A stretch of 64,000 bases of DNA from Verrucomicrobiales bacterium (GCA_015075445.1 JABTUJ010000004.1:62001-126000), one strand, 5' to 3'; positions 7,773 through 18,055 are shown, counted from the first letter of the stretch. The notes: generated by a model from the letters alone, not told the origin. Program-made: numbers and translations.

Positions 7773-9227
7773 TCAGGGCATCGGCGTCGCCGTGAACCTC
7801 ACCCGATAGCTCCGGGCTGGGTCGCAGACGGCAGGCTCGGGCACCAGGATGAAATCGTCGGTGACCACAGGTTCCAGGTCCGCGCCCTCCACGACTTGAA
7901 CGTCCCGCACCCGGTGCGGCAGGTAGGCCAGGAACGGTCGTCCTCCTCGCTGCGACCCGTTCTGGTTGATCGGCTGGAAGCTGTTCGTGCCGCGTCGGGG
8001 TTTGATCTCGAATTCATACGTGCCTGCCTCAACGCGGAGGCTCTGTTCGAAAGCCTTGGGCCGGTCCGCCAGGCGGGCCTGCCAGGCGGGATCGCCGTAG
8101 AAGACGACCATGTCGCGGTCGAAGAGCAGGCCTCGCGCGTCGTTGAGGCTGAGTCCGGCGGCTTTCGCCCTGGCGCCGATCTTGGGAGTCATCGCCGTGC
8201 GGCCGTTCAGGTCAGTTTCCGCGCCCACCAGTTCCGGGAAATACGTCGTCAACCGGTGTACCAAAGCGTGGTGGTTCGCGAGGAATGCCTCGGTGAACGT
8301 ATAGCGGCCCGGTTGCTCGACGAAGTAATCGAGCACGCCCCAGCCCATGTAGCCGTACCAGGTTGGCCGGAGGTAGCCGAGCATCTGACAGACGCCCGCG
8401 CTGTTCATCCACGCCGTCGCCATGCAATCGCGCCGGTCAATGTGCCCCATGAGGCAGTTGCCAACCGGGAGGTAAACCTTGGGGTTCGGCGACTGGACCG
8501 GAAACTTGTTCCCCTGCAGGTCCAGGCCGAAAAGCGCACCGTCGGCGTGCTTGAAGGTACCATTCCGATAGCGGAAGCCGATCTGCCAGTCGTGCTCGGT
8601 GGCATGGCCCGACGTAACAAACAGATCGGCACGATAATCGTTGAGCGTCCGCACCAGCGGCTCCGTGGTGTCATCCGGGCCGTGGAGTTCGACCGCGGAT
8701 TTCCCCGGCTCCTTCTTCACCATCTTGTTCTTGTTCAGTTCGCAGTACCAAACGCCCTCCTCAACCATTTCCATCGCCAGTTCAGAGCCGGAAGCCACTC
8801 GGCGGATGGTGAGGGACTCGGCCTGCCGGGCGAGGCGCAGCGCGTTGGCCGCGTCGTACCCGGTCAGGATGCCCCAGAAGCAATCGGCGTACGGATCGTC
8901 GTCGAACCGGCGCGGCAGGCGCTGGACTTCCATGGCGAATTCGCGGGTGGCTTCCTCGGGCGGTGCGATGAAACAGACGTAGCGCGGGAAGAGCTTCTGC
9001 AAGGCGGGCAGCGTCTCACGCACCGAGTCCGAGAACGTGAGCACCTGAGCATGGTGCTTGGCTGTCAGGGCGTCCACGACCACCTGCCAGTCGTCGTCAG
9101 CGGCGGTCGGTTTGGAGACAACGATCGCATATGGCGCCGCCGTTTCCGCGGCTTGGCCAGTGACCGTAGTGCTGCAAGCCGCCAGCAAAAGAAGTTGGCT
9201 CAGCCAAACCGTCAGGATCGACTTCAT
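7773..9227 (-). CDS. lipoprotein with caspase/gingipain-like (clan CD) features
   Basis: The protein is 484 residues from ATG 9227, chosen because it begins a lipoprotein signal peptide (LTVWLSQLLLLAAC, lipobox Cys at 18). An upstream in-frame extension to 9413 lacks protein character. The central part has a possible His-Cys dyad, SGHATEHD (about residue 208) and PVGNCLMGH (about residue 258). The spacing suits clan CD cysteine peptidases such as the C25 (gingipain) group. The segment TAWMNSAGVCQMLGYLRPTWYG also resembles the post-Cys part of that family. The C-terminal 120 residues look beta-rich. The function is unproven. It would sit on a membrane facing the periplasm or outside. It lies between the SPARTA pair and the recombinase. 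Confidence 0.6.
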   Translation of the reverse strand: MKSILTVWLSQLLLLAACSTTVTGQAAETAAPYAIVVSKPTAADDDWQVVVDALTAKHHAQVLTFSDSVRETLPALQKLFPRYVCFIAPPEEATREFAMEVQRLPRRFDDDPYADCFWGILTGYDAANALRLARQAESLTIRRVASGSELAMEMVEEGVWYCELNKNKMVKKEPGKSAVELHGPDDTTEPLVRTLNDYRADLFVTSGHATEHDWQIGFRYRNGTFKHADGALFGLDLQGNKFPVQSPNPKVYLPVGNCLMGHIDRRDCMATAWMNSAGVCQMLGYLRPTWYGYMGWGVLDYFVEQPGRYTFTEAFLANHHALVHRLTTYFPELVGAETDLNGRTAMTPKIGARAKAAGLSLNDARGLLFDRDMVVFYGDPAWQARLADRPKAFEQSLRVEAGTYEFEIKPRRGTNSFQPINQNGSQRGGRPFLAYLPHRVRDVQVVEGADLEPVVTDDFILVPEPAVCDPARSYRVRFTATPMP

Positions 9228-9730
9228 CCCAGGAGTCTGCACCGCCGCCTCCGACCTTCCAACGCAAAAGGGTCTGGCAAAAGCGTCTGGTCCGACCGGG
9301 ATTGTGGGCCAGTTTCCGATACGGCCTCGCCAAACGCGGGTCGTTGTCACCCCCCCGTTGTCACCCAGGAGCAAGCACAGAGAGCGGTTGGGTCCCCTCG
9401 GGGCCAGAGCCAATCGAGGAATGGCTCACGGCGACCATGACATCGTCCAGCGCGGTCCGCTCGGCGGGAGGTGGGCGAGAGATCGAACAACGAATCCCGA
9501 AAGGCTGTGCTCGACTGAATGGCGCATGAACTGCTTCGCGGAGGAGCGCCCCGGCGAAGATACCAAAGGAAGAAGTTCACGAGATCGGTGTTCGTTTTCC
9601 CGTCGCAAGCACGACTGCTGAAAGTGAAGGCGCATCACGAGTGCTGGAATCCCCTGGTCGAGGCGGGGCGACTTCCGCGTGAGCGGGGCTCGACGGGCGT
9701 TTCAGACGCCGGAAGCGCCTTCAGAAAACC
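9228..9730. other. non-coding stretch upstream of the helix-turn-helix gene
   Basis: No supported gene was found. Just before the next start, GGCGTTTCAGACGCC (about 9696-9710) can form a small hairpin, followed by a second short one (GAAGCGCCTTC). These may be binding sites or leader structure for the helix-turn-helix gene, but that is a guess. Confidence 0.35.
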
Positions 9731-10081
9731 ATGAAAGACGAGCAACATCGGTTCTTGTCGATCAGCGGACGGCTTCCTGCACGGCTCACGGTGGAACAGG
9801 TGGCCTGGGTGCTGAACTGCCAGCCTCACGACATCGCGGCGCTGGTCTCTGCGAGGTTGCTCAAGCCGTTGGGAAATCCTCCAGTCAACGGCATCAAGTT
9901 CTTCTGCACGGAGGACCTGCTGGAGCAAATCAAGGATCGTTCCTGGCTGACGAAGGTGACCAATGCCACCGTCCTACATTGGCAGCGCCGGAATGGCCGC
10001 AGGAAGGACCGCTCCGCGTACGGGTCACCGAACGGCCATTCCTCGGTGCTGGCATTCTCGGACGCTTCCGACAGGCAGTAA
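9731..10081 (+). CDS. small helix-turn-helix protein paired with the recombinase
   Basis: The 116-residue protein has VEQVAWVLNCQPHDIAALVSARLLKPLG, which reads as a MerR/excisionase-like winged helix-turn-helix. It is followed by KFFCTEDLLEQIKDRSWLTK and a Trp- and Arg-containing helix (VLHWQRRN). As I recall, Verrucomicrobiota genomes carry many such proteins beside a tyrosine recombinase. Here the two genes converge with 61 bases between them. It may act as a directionality factor or regulator of the recombinase; this is inference from context. The C-terminal 25 residues are Ser- and Gly-rich. Confidence 0.65.
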   Translation: MKDEQHRFLSISGRLPARLTVEQVAWVLNCQPHDIAALVSARLLKPLGNPPVNGIKFFCTEDLLEQIKDRSWLTKVTNATVLHWQRRNGRRKDRSAYGSPNGHSSVLAFSDASDRQ

Positions 10082-10142
10082 GCCGTCAGGCTAGCGACGG
10101 AGGTTTGCTGCCGACGTAGCTGCGCGAGAGGGTTCAGCGTTG

Positions 10143-11231
10143 TCAGGATTGCCGTGCGAGTCCCCCAGTCGCTGGTGGCTCTGCGGCGTGGTCGGGGCTG
10201 GGGAAGGACAGGATCGTCGCCGCGTGCGTCTTCTCCTCGAATGACTCGAGCGACGGCAGCACCACCTTCGCCTGGCGCGCGTAGGCTCGGTGCACCGCCT
10301 TGCTGTTGTGGCCGAGGGCCTCCTGTGCAAACCGCTCCGGGTAGCCGCACTGCTTGGCGCGCTCGGCCCAGGCGTAGCGGTACGAATGCAGCGTGACGCC
10401 GCTGATCCGCAACGGACGGCACCGCCGCTTGAACTCGGTCGCGCGGTCGGAGGCGCGCACCGACCGGAGATTGGGGAACAACGGTCCGGAGGCGGGCAAC
10501 TGGCGGAACAGGGCGGCGATCTCGTCGCCAAAGTGCAGCAGTGCCATCGTCCGGGTCTTCCTGCGGCGATAGGCGACCACGCGCTTCTCCCAGTCAACGT
10601 CTTCCGCGTTGAGACAGGCTACATCGCCTTGGGCTCCGCCCAACCACCAGCACAATTCGTAGAACAAGCGGCGTTCGGGATTGGGCTCCGCCTGGACGAT
10701 CAACTGGTGTTCCTCCCAGGTGATCGCCCGTTTGGCGCCGTACTCGACTTTGGGCCATTGGCGTTTGGGCAACACCGGCCAGGGCAACCAGCCCACGTCC
10801 AAGGCGAAATTGTGCAGCCGCCGCAGGAAGACGTTGGTGGCGACGGTGCCCTGTTCCAGGACGCGGAGGAAATGGTCCGGTTGCGTCTGGAACACCGGCA
10901 GGTTGCGGATGACGTCGAAGGCGTGGTCCTTGCCAGCGGTGATCCAGCGGTCCTGGGTCTGGTCGCGTTTGAGTTTGATCACTTCGCCCAGTACGTCCTG
11001 CCAGGTTCGGCGGGTGATGCCGGGATCGCTCGCCGCCAAATAGGCCCGGGCGATCTGGCGGTTGATAAGCGGTTGCTGGTGCGCCTCGTTCCGGGCGTGA
11101 AGCAGGCGGGCGGCCTCGCCTTCATCCGCGGTCTCAAGGCTTTCGCGTTTTCCGGTCTGGCGATCGAACAGGTAAAACACGCCGCGTTCGCGGCGGTAGA
11201 TGCGGTATCGCGCCTTCATGATTTGGTTCAT
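10143..11231 (-). CDS. tyrosine recombinase / phage-type integrase, divergent family
   Basis: The protein is 362 residues. Residues 1-170 are the arm- and core-binding part (RERGVFYLFDRQTGKRESL; TAGKDHAFDVIRNLPVF). The catalytic part has LHSYRYAWAERAKQCG (HxxR), QEALGHNSKAVHRAYARQ (conserved His and nucleophile Tyr) and a Lys-bearing turn (RRRKTRT). The first catalytic Arg normally found in GxRxxE is replaced: the segment reads LGGAQGDVACLNAEDVDW. I believe this Gln is typical of a recombinase family found in Verrucomicrobiota rather than a defect. The gene lies 163 bases from the 3' end of tRNA-Cys and reads away from it, which fits an island integrase. The far C-terminus (about 40 residues) is low-complexity. 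Confidence 0.85.
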   Translation of the reverse strand: MNQIMKARYRIYRRERGVFYLFDRQTGKRESLETADEGEAARLLHARNEAHQQPLINRQIARAYLAASDPGITRRTWQDVLGEVIKLKRDQTQDRWITAGKDHAFDVIRNLPVFQTQPDHFLRVLEQGTVATNVFLRRLHNFALDVGWLPWPVLPKRQWPKVEYGAKRAITWEEHQLIVQAEPNPERRLFYELCWWLGGAQGDVACLNAEDVDWEKRVVAYRRRKTRTMALLHFGDEIAALFRQLPASGPLFPNLRSVRASDRATEFKRRCRPLRISGVTLHSYRYAWAERAKQCGYPERFAQEALGHNSKAVHRAYARQAKVVLPSLESFEEKTHAATILSFPSPDHAAEPPATGGLARQS

Positions 11232-11278
11232 GAGCGCAATGATGCCCCGACCCGAAACTGTGCGTTAGCGTGTACTGG

Positions 11279-11320
11279 GCGAGTACTGCCGAGTAGTCGC
11301 GGAGTCGTGGCCGAGTAGTC
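11279..11320. repeat. short direct repeats between integrase and tRNA-Cys
   Basis: CCGAGTAGTC occurs at 11289-11298 and again at 11311-11320, 22 bases apart (about two helical turns). A weaker relative (GCGAGTACTG) begins at 11279. Spacing and position, between the recombinase start and the tRNA 3' end, suit arm-type recombinase binding sites, but nothing proves this. Confidence 0.35.
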
Positions 11321-11393
11321 ATTTTGGACACAATTCTGTACACAGTTGGCTCCCAAAATCCTCCTAAACCACTGCGGCACACGCCGTTAGGAA

Positions 11394-11468
11394 TGGAGGC
11401 GAGGGTCGGAATCGAACCGACGAATGAGGCTTTTGCAGAGCCCTGCCTTACCACTTGGCTACCCCGCC
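11394..11468 (-). tRNA. tRNA-Cys (GCA)
   Basis: Read on the minus strand, the acceptor stem GGCGGGG (11468-11462) pairs with CCTCGCC. The anticodon loop CTGCAAA gives anticodon GCA, closed by GGGCT/AGCCT. The T-arm GTCGG-TTCGAAT-CCGAC is perfect. The discriminator is U, as is usual for tRNA-Cys, and CCA is encoded (11396-11394). Its 3' end points at the integrase gene. Confidence 0.95.
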
Positions 11469-11614
11469 CGCCTGGACAGACGGAACTTACCGGGCCCCCC
11501 GGCCACCGCAAGCCCGAATCCGCTCCCCGGGTAACAGTTACTCTTGGCGCACGGCGACCCGCCGCCGCATTCCGGCTTCCCGTGACCGGATCGTTGCGGT
11601 TCAGTAGCGCCGCC

Positions 11615-12460
11615 ATGAAACAGTTCGCCACCGTCACGGTCATCGGACGCGATAAGACCGGCGTCATCGCCCGCGTCACCAGCTTCCTCTTCGCCGAACA
11701 CGCGAACATCGAAGCGCTCGAGGAACAGGTCACCCGCGGCCAGTTCAGCATGACGCTCCAGGCCTCCTGGCAACCCCGGGATTGGGACGCCGACCGGGTT
11801 CGGTCCGGACTCGCGCGCCTGGCCACGGAGCTGGGCATGGAAATCCGCCTGCGCCACACGCCGCCGCGGCGGCGGCAACGCTTCGCCATCTTCGTCACCC
11901 GCGAACCGCACTGCCTGGAGTCGCTGCTGGCGGGCGCGCGTTCCGGCGGTCTCGCAGCGGATCCGGTGGTGGTGGTGGGCAACCGCCCGGACCTGGAACC
12001 ATTGGCTCGCAAGGCGCGCCTGCCCTTCGTTGTCGTGCCCTGGCAGGAGCGCGTCGAGGCGGAGACGCGGGCCCTGGCTGTCCTCGAAGAACACGACGTG
12101 GACTTCGTGGTGCTGGCCCGGTTCATGAAGATCCTCTCGCCCAACTTCGTGTGGCGTTACAAGAACAAGATCCTCAACATCCACCCGTCGCTGCTGCCGA
12201 GTTTTCCCGGGCCTCAGGCCTATCGGCAGGCCTACGAGCACGGGGTGAAGATCGTCGGCGTGACGGCGCATTTCGTGAGCATGCATCTGGACGAAGGCCC
12301 GATCATCGCCCAGGACTCGTTCCGGGTCCGTTCCACGATGACGCTCAAGGACATCGTGGCTGCGGGTCAACGGCTCGAGGCCCGGGTGCTGGTCAAGGCG
12401 ATCAAGCTCTACCTCGCCAAACGACTGGATGTCTATTGGGGGGTGGTGAAGGAGGTGTGA
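11615..12460 (+). CDS. purU: formyltetrahydrofolate deformylase
   Basis: The 281-residue enzyme hydrolyses 10-formyl-THF to formate and THF, balancing one-carbon pools. An ACT domain (residues about 1-75: ATVTVIGRDKTGVIARVTSFL) precedes a formyltransferase-like domain. The latter has HDVDFVVLARFMKILSP, the catalytic Asn-His in LNIHPSLLPSFPG, VGVTAHFVSMHLDEGPIIAQD (catalytic Asp) and DIVAAGQRLEARVL. The start is ATG 11615; the same frame is open upstream but crosses the tRNA. The length is normal for PurU. It reads away from the tRNA and marks the start of core sequence. Confidence 0.93.
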   Translation: MKQFATVTVIGRDKTGVIARVTSFLFAEHANIEALEEQVTRGQFSMTLQASWQPRDWDADRVRSGLARLATELGMEIRLRHTPPRRRQRFAIFVTREPHCLESLLAGARSGGLAADPVVVVGNRPDLEPLARKARLPFVVVPWQERVEAETRALAVLEEHDVDFVVLARFMKILSPNFVWRYKNKILNIHPSLLPSFPGPQAYRQAYEHGVKIVGVTAHFVSMHLDEGPIIAQDSFRVRSTMTLKDIVAAGQRLEARVLVKAIKLYLAKRLDVYWGVVKEV

Positions 12461-12912
12461 GGGACGGAAGGGCGAAGGGCGAAGTTGGAGGTTCGAAGTT
12501 CGAAGTCCGAAGTTCGAAGTCCGAAGTTCGAAGTCCGAAGTTCGAAGCTGGAAGTTGGAAGTTGGAAGTTGGAAGTTCGAAGTCCGAAGTCCGAAGTTTG
12601 AAGTCCGAAGTTCAAGGGTCGGAGGGGGCCGGGGCAGGCTTGACTCCTATCCCGCGGCCCTTAGCGTCGCGGCCCATGTTCATTCGTATTCCTTCGGCCG
12701 GCTTCGCTCAGGAGCCTGTCCACGAGGCCACGGGTTCAGCGCGCCGGGTGAGGGGAGCCGGCCTGCCGGACGGACGCGGTCGAGCGTCCTCAGGCGCCGG
12801 CACATCGGTCGCTGGGCACAGCCACGCTGTCCCGCACCCGCCCGCCCGCTGCGCCAGCTCCGTGTTCGTTCGGGGGGGTGTTCTTGCGGGGAAGGTTCGG
12901 GCGGCCGAGGGG
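12461..12912. other. intergenic region with tandem repeat, no gene
   Basis: Apart from the tandem repeat described separately, this stretch carries no recognisable gene. The outer membrane protein frame is open through it, but the translated residues are Arg/Gly/Ala/Ser-rich without protein character. Confidence 0.5.
12485..12616. repeat. tandem 7-base repeat (GAAGTTC/GAAGTCC alternation)
   Basis: About 130 bases consist almost entirely of heptamers GAAGTTC, GAAGTCC and GAAGTTG/GAAGCTG in irregular alternation. Every GAAGTTCGAAG unit contains the palindrome TTCGAA. It lies between purU and the outer membrane protein gene and is not part of a credible coding frame. Such repeats change length by slippage and could vary between strains. 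Confidence 0.85.
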
Positions 12913-14160
12913 GTGGCGAGGCGTGGCCGTCGTGTCTGGGGGAGTCTGCTGACGCTGGCCGTGCTGGTGGCGGGCCTGCCAGGGGTCCTGGCGGAAGACG
13001 GAGCCAAGCCCCGCGCCTACCTGCATTTCCGGGCGGGCGAGATCTCGCCGCAATGGGGGGTGGATGATCATTACGGCCTGAGCCTGGGCTACAACTTCAA
13101 CCGGATCCTGGGGGTCGAATTCGCCGCGGACTTTTTCGAGCGCGACCTGGATTTCGACGGGCTGGGCGGGATCGGGGAGGAGGCGGTATCGAGCTTCATC
13201 CCGCAGTTGCGGGTGCGTTACCCGCTGCTCAAGGACCGGCTGGTGCCTTACGTGGTGATGGGGGCGGGGCCGGCGGTGCTGCAGTTCAACGACCGCAAAC
13301 CGGATGGCTTCGGTCGCGTGATTGACGCGGACGTGACGCGGGCCGGGTTTGTGGTCGGCGGTGGGCTCGAGTATTTCCTCGCCGACAACATCGCCGTCGG
13401 CTTCGAGGGGAAGTACCTCTGGATGGATGAGGTGGACGTGATGGTGGATGGGGTCGCGTATCCGAAGGATCTCTCCTCGTTCATGGGCGCGCTGAGCCTG
13501 CGCGTGTATTTCAGCGAGAATTACCCGCGCCCCTTGGTGGAGGAAGCGCCCCCGTCGCCGAGCCGGCTGTACTTCGGGATTCAATACGGCGGCGCGGTGC
13601 TCACTGACGACCGGATCACCTCGAACGTCAAGCTGGACCCGGAAGCTTCGGCCTGGGGCGGCTTGTTCAACCAGGTGGGTGGACTTCGGCTCGGCGCCGA
13701 CCTGGGATCGAACTGGGGCGTGGACTTCGCGCTGGATGTCACCGAAGGCAACGTGGTCGTGGATGACATCGGCACGGTGGGTGAGTACTCGCTGTATCCC
13801 GCCTTGATCCAGCTTCGCTTGCGTCAACCCCTCGGCCGGGGGCGCTGGGTGCCTTACTTCCTGGCCGGCGGCGGGATCATGTACGGCGAGTTCAACGACA
13901 AGAAAGAGCCCGGTCAGGGACTGAAGCTGGACGCGAAGGGGGTTTATCCGGCGCTGGGCGTTGGCGGGGGTATCGAGTATTTCGTTGCCCGTAACTTCGC
14001 CATGAATCTCGAGACGCGCTGGATCTATTCGTGGGACCACGCGTTCACGGTGGGCACCGGGCCGGAGGAGAAGGGGGACCTCTCGGTGTTCCAGGCGCAG
14101 CTTGGGTTCCGGCTTTACCTGCTCGAGTTGGGCAAGAACCGCTGGCGTTCGGAAGGGTAG
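12913..14160 (+). CDS. outer membrane protein with two tandem OmpA/OmpW-like beta-barrels
   Basis: From GTG 12913 the 415-residue protein starts with a signal peptide (RRGRRVWGSLLTLAVLVAGLPGVLA, cleavage before ED). Two similar halves follow. The first has YGLSLGYNFNRILGVEFAAD, LVPYVVMGAGPAVLQFNDRK and GGGLEYFLADNIAVGFEGKY. The second repeats the plan with GADLGSNWGVDFALD, WVPYFLAGGGIMYGEFNDKK and GGGIEYFVARNFAMNLETRW. Each half looks like an eight-stranded small barrel ending in an aromatic strand. The second ends RLYLLELGKNRWRSEG rather than a terminal Phe. Start uncertain: GTG 12862 and ATG 12676 are also in frame, but 12913 gives a clean signal peptide. The ligand is unknown. Confidence 0.78.
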   Translation: MARRGRRVWGSLLTLAVLVAGLPGVLAEDGAKPRAYLHFRAGEISPQWGVDDHYGLSLGYNFNRILGVEFAADFFERDLDFDGLGGIGEEAVSSFIPQLRVRYPLLKDRLVPYVVMGAGPAVLQFNDRKPDGFGRVIDADVTRAGFVVGGGLEYFLADNIAVGFEGKYLWMDEVDVMVDGVAYPKDLSSFMGALSLRVYFSENYPRPLVEEAPPSPSRLYFGIQYGGAVLTDDRITSNVKLDPEASAWGGLFNQVGGLRLGADLGSNWGVDFALDVTEGNVVVDDIGTVGEYSLYPALIQLRLRQPLGRGRWVPYFLAGGGIMYGEFNDKKEPGQGLKLDAKGVYPALGVGGGIEYFVARNFAMNLETRWIYSWDHAFTVGTGPEEKGDLSVFQAQLGFRLYLLELGKNRWRSEG

Positions 14161-14316
14161 ATCGAGGCCCGGAAGCCGGACGGGAGGGGAAGCACATCGG
14201 CCCTTCCCGGCGGCGGCCCCTGCTTTTCCCCCAGCCGCTCCTAGCCCCAGTTTCCGACTTATGACGAGGGTTTTGTGGCAAGTGGTTGGAGGTAAGCAGG
14301 TTGCCGGTCGTGGCCA

Positions 14317-16143
14317 CTATCCCCTAAAATCACTCACCCTTCGTGAAGCAATTCTCTGCTAAAACACTGAGTATTTCGTTGACATGTCCAGCAACTATGC
14401 CCTAAGTATTGTCCGTGCAGCGGCTGGAAGCCAAGCGCGTCAACGGCCACACCTACTACTACCTCTCCGACTGGGGCTGGCGGGAGGGCAAATGCCGTCG
14501 CCTCGCACAGCTCTACCTCGGCAAGCTCGAACAGTTCAGCTCCCGACTCACCGGCGCTGGACCGGCGCCCGCCTACGCCGAGGTGTTTGAGTCCGGCCGC
14601 CCCCTCGCGTTGTGGGGCGCGGTGCAGCGCGCCGAGTTGATTCCCTTGGCCAACCAGCTATGCCCTAAGCGCCAGCAGGGACTGAGCCCGGGCACCTACC
14701 TGGCACTGGCCGCCGTCAACCGGGCCATGCAACCGGTCAGCAAACGCGGCTTCTGGGAGTGGATCTCGGGCACGGCGTTGGTGCGTGCGGTGGCGGAACT
14801 CTCTGCCGAGGCGTTGAGTAGCCAGCGCTTCTGGGATCACCTGGTCGGTTGGGAAACCGAGAAGATCCACGCCCTCTGGAAAGGACTCCTGGAACGCGCC
14901 GTCCAGCGCGAGGGGATCGACCTTTCTCGGCTCTGCTACGACGGCACCAATTTCTACACCTTCATCGACACGTTCAACGTGCAGAATCACCTGGCTCAGC
15001 GGGGCAAGAACAAGCAGGGCCGGGCCAACCTGCGGCAGGTCAGCTACGCCCTGGTGTGCGCCGCCCACGGACAGTGGCCGTTGTACTACGAGGTGTACGA
15101 GGGCAATCGCAATGACAGCCGGCAGTTTGGCGAGATGCTCGGACGCTTTGCCACCTTCTATGCGGGGGTGGCTCCGGCCGGAGCGCCGCGGCCGCAAACC
15201 ACTCTGGTGTTTGACAAGGGGAACAACTCGGCCGCGAACTTCGCGCTGATCGACACGCTGGGCTTGGACTATGTGGGGGCGGTGAAACTGGGGGAGGTGG
15301 CCGAGTGGGCGGCGGTGTCCAATACGGGAGACTCCCGCTGGGAAGCCTGCGCGGGGCTGGAAGGGACCAAGGCCTTCCGCGTGGCGGCCGAGGTGTACGG
15401 GCGCCCACGCTCCCTGGTAGTGAGTTGGCATGAGGGGCTCTTCGAGGCGCAGTGGGCCACGGTGCAGAGCGAACTGGCGCGGGCGTTGCGCAAGCTGGGC
15501 GAAGTGCAGCAGAGCCTGCAACGGCGTCAGCAGGGGGAGGTCAAAGGCGGCAGGACCCCGACGCTGGAGTCGGTGCACAAACAGTGCCGGGAGATCCTGC
15601 ACCGGGAGCATTTGCATCAGGTCGTGGCCATTGAGATACACCCGCACGACGCGGGCGTGCCGGTGTTGGACTACCGGGTCCAACCGGAGGCGTTGGAGCG
15701 TCTGCGCGATACGGTGCTGGGCAAGAACGTGCTGGTGACCAGCCACGGGAGCTGGAGCAACGCGCAGGTCATCGAGGCCTACCGCAGCCAGTTTTTGATC
15801 GAGGAGATCTTCCAACAGATGAAGGACCGCGACTTGGGCTGTTGGTGGCCGATGTTCCACTGGACCGACCGGATGATCCAAGTGCACGGGTTGTACTGCA
15901 CGATCGCCTTGCTGCTCCGGGCGATGGTGAGCCGGCAGGTGCGGGAAGCGGGCGTGGCACTGCCGCTCCCGCGCCTGTGGGCGGAGTTGGAGCAAGTCCG
16001 GGAGGTTGTCAACGTCTACCCGGGGCGCGGCGGGCGGCAGGCCCCGGTGCGGCAGACGGTTGGCAACAAGTTGACCGCGTTGCAGGAACGCTTGGTGGAA
16101 GCCTTGGGGCTTCGCGGCGAGAAGCGGCCCGTTTAGGGGATAG
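14317..16143 (+). mobile_element. IS1634-type insertion sequence
   Basis: Inverted ends CTATCCCCTAAA (14317-14328) and TTTAGGGGATAG (16132-16143) bound a single long transposase gene. No clear target duplication was seen immediately outside them. The element is about 1.83 kb and sits between the outer membrane protein gene and glnS, apparently without disrupting either. Because transposase and ends are intact, it may still be mobile. Confidence 0.8.
14409..16136 (+). CDS. IS1634-family transposase (IS4-type DDE)
   Basis: The 575-residue transposase has the IS1634 layout. The N-terminal part reads VNGHTYYYLSDWGWREGK. The first catalytic Asp lies in LCYDGTNFYTFID, the second in TLVFDKGNNSAANF, and the YREK-like box with the catalytic Glu is YRSQFLIEEIFQQMK. 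The segment DRDLGCWWPMFHWTDRMIQVHGLYC is typical of the C-terminal part. It starts at TTG 14409, or GTG 14415; no ATG is available nearby upstream. The gene ends seven bases before the right inverted end. No frameshift or stop is seen. Confidence 0.9.
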   Translation: MSVQRLEAKRVNGHTYYYLSDWGWREGKCRRLAQLYLGKLEQFSSRLTGAGPAPAYAEVFESGRPLALWGAVQRAELIPLANQLCPKRQQGLSPGTYLALAAVNRAMQPVSKRGFWEWISGTALVRAVAELSAEALSSQRFWDHLVGWETEKIHALWKGLLERAVQREGIDLSRLCYDGTNFYTFIDTFNVQNHLAQRGKNKQGRANLRQVSYALVCAAHGQWPLYYEVYEGNRNDSRQFGEMLGRFATFYAGVAPAGAPRPQTTLVFDKGNNSAANFALIDTLGLDYVGAVKLGEVAEWAAVSNTGDSRWEACAGLEGTKAFRVAAEVYGRPRSLVVSWHEGLFEAQWATVQSELARALRKLGEVQQSLQRRQQGEVKGGRTPTLESVHKQCREILHREHLHQVVAIEIHPHDAGVPVLDYRVQPEALERLRDTVLGKNVLVTSHGSWSNAQVIEAYRSQFLIEEIFQQMKDRDLGCWWPMFHWTDRMIQVHGLYCTIALLLRAMVSRQVREAGVALPLPRLWAELEQVREVVNVYPGRGGRQAPVRQTVGNKLTALQERLVEALGLRGEKRPV

Positions 16144-16213
16144 CGACCGCTTCCACAAGCTGCTTATCCGCAGCCACCTGCGAGGCACCCTTGAACTAAG
16201 TCGGAAAGTCGGG

Positions 16214-18055
<1,842 letters not shown>

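Larger units (their letters stand above)
1..11396. mobile_element. putative genomic island ending at tRNA-Cys
   Basis: The region from the left edge to the tRNA-Cys gene is rich in broken mobile and phage-type genes (Dam methyltransferase, integrase-core transposase). It also carries a SPARTA-like defence pair and a tyrosine recombinase transcribed away from the 3' end of the tRNA. A tRNA 3' end next to a phage-type integrase is the classic layout of an integrated island. I found no second copy of the tRNA 3' end inside the window, so the far attachment site must lie outside it or has decayed. The island call is inference; the boundary at the tRNA is the firmest part. Confidence 0.45.

Noticed and set aside
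7764..9440. Long plus-strand frame opposite the lipoprotein gene (558 codons)
   Set aside because: Its composition is typical of an antisense shadow in GC-rich DNA, while the minus strand has a signal peptide and conserved motifs.
9519..9734. Plus-strand frame of 71 codons before the helix-turn-helix gene
   Set aside because: Arg- and Gly-rich composition and no ribosome binding site or recognisable motif.
12485..12616. Possible CRISPR array
   Set aside because: Repeat units are seven bases without unique spacers, and no cas gene is present.
16144..16213. Gene or RNA between the insertion sequence and glnS
   Set aside because: Only 70 bases, with no hairpin, repeat or frame that stands out.
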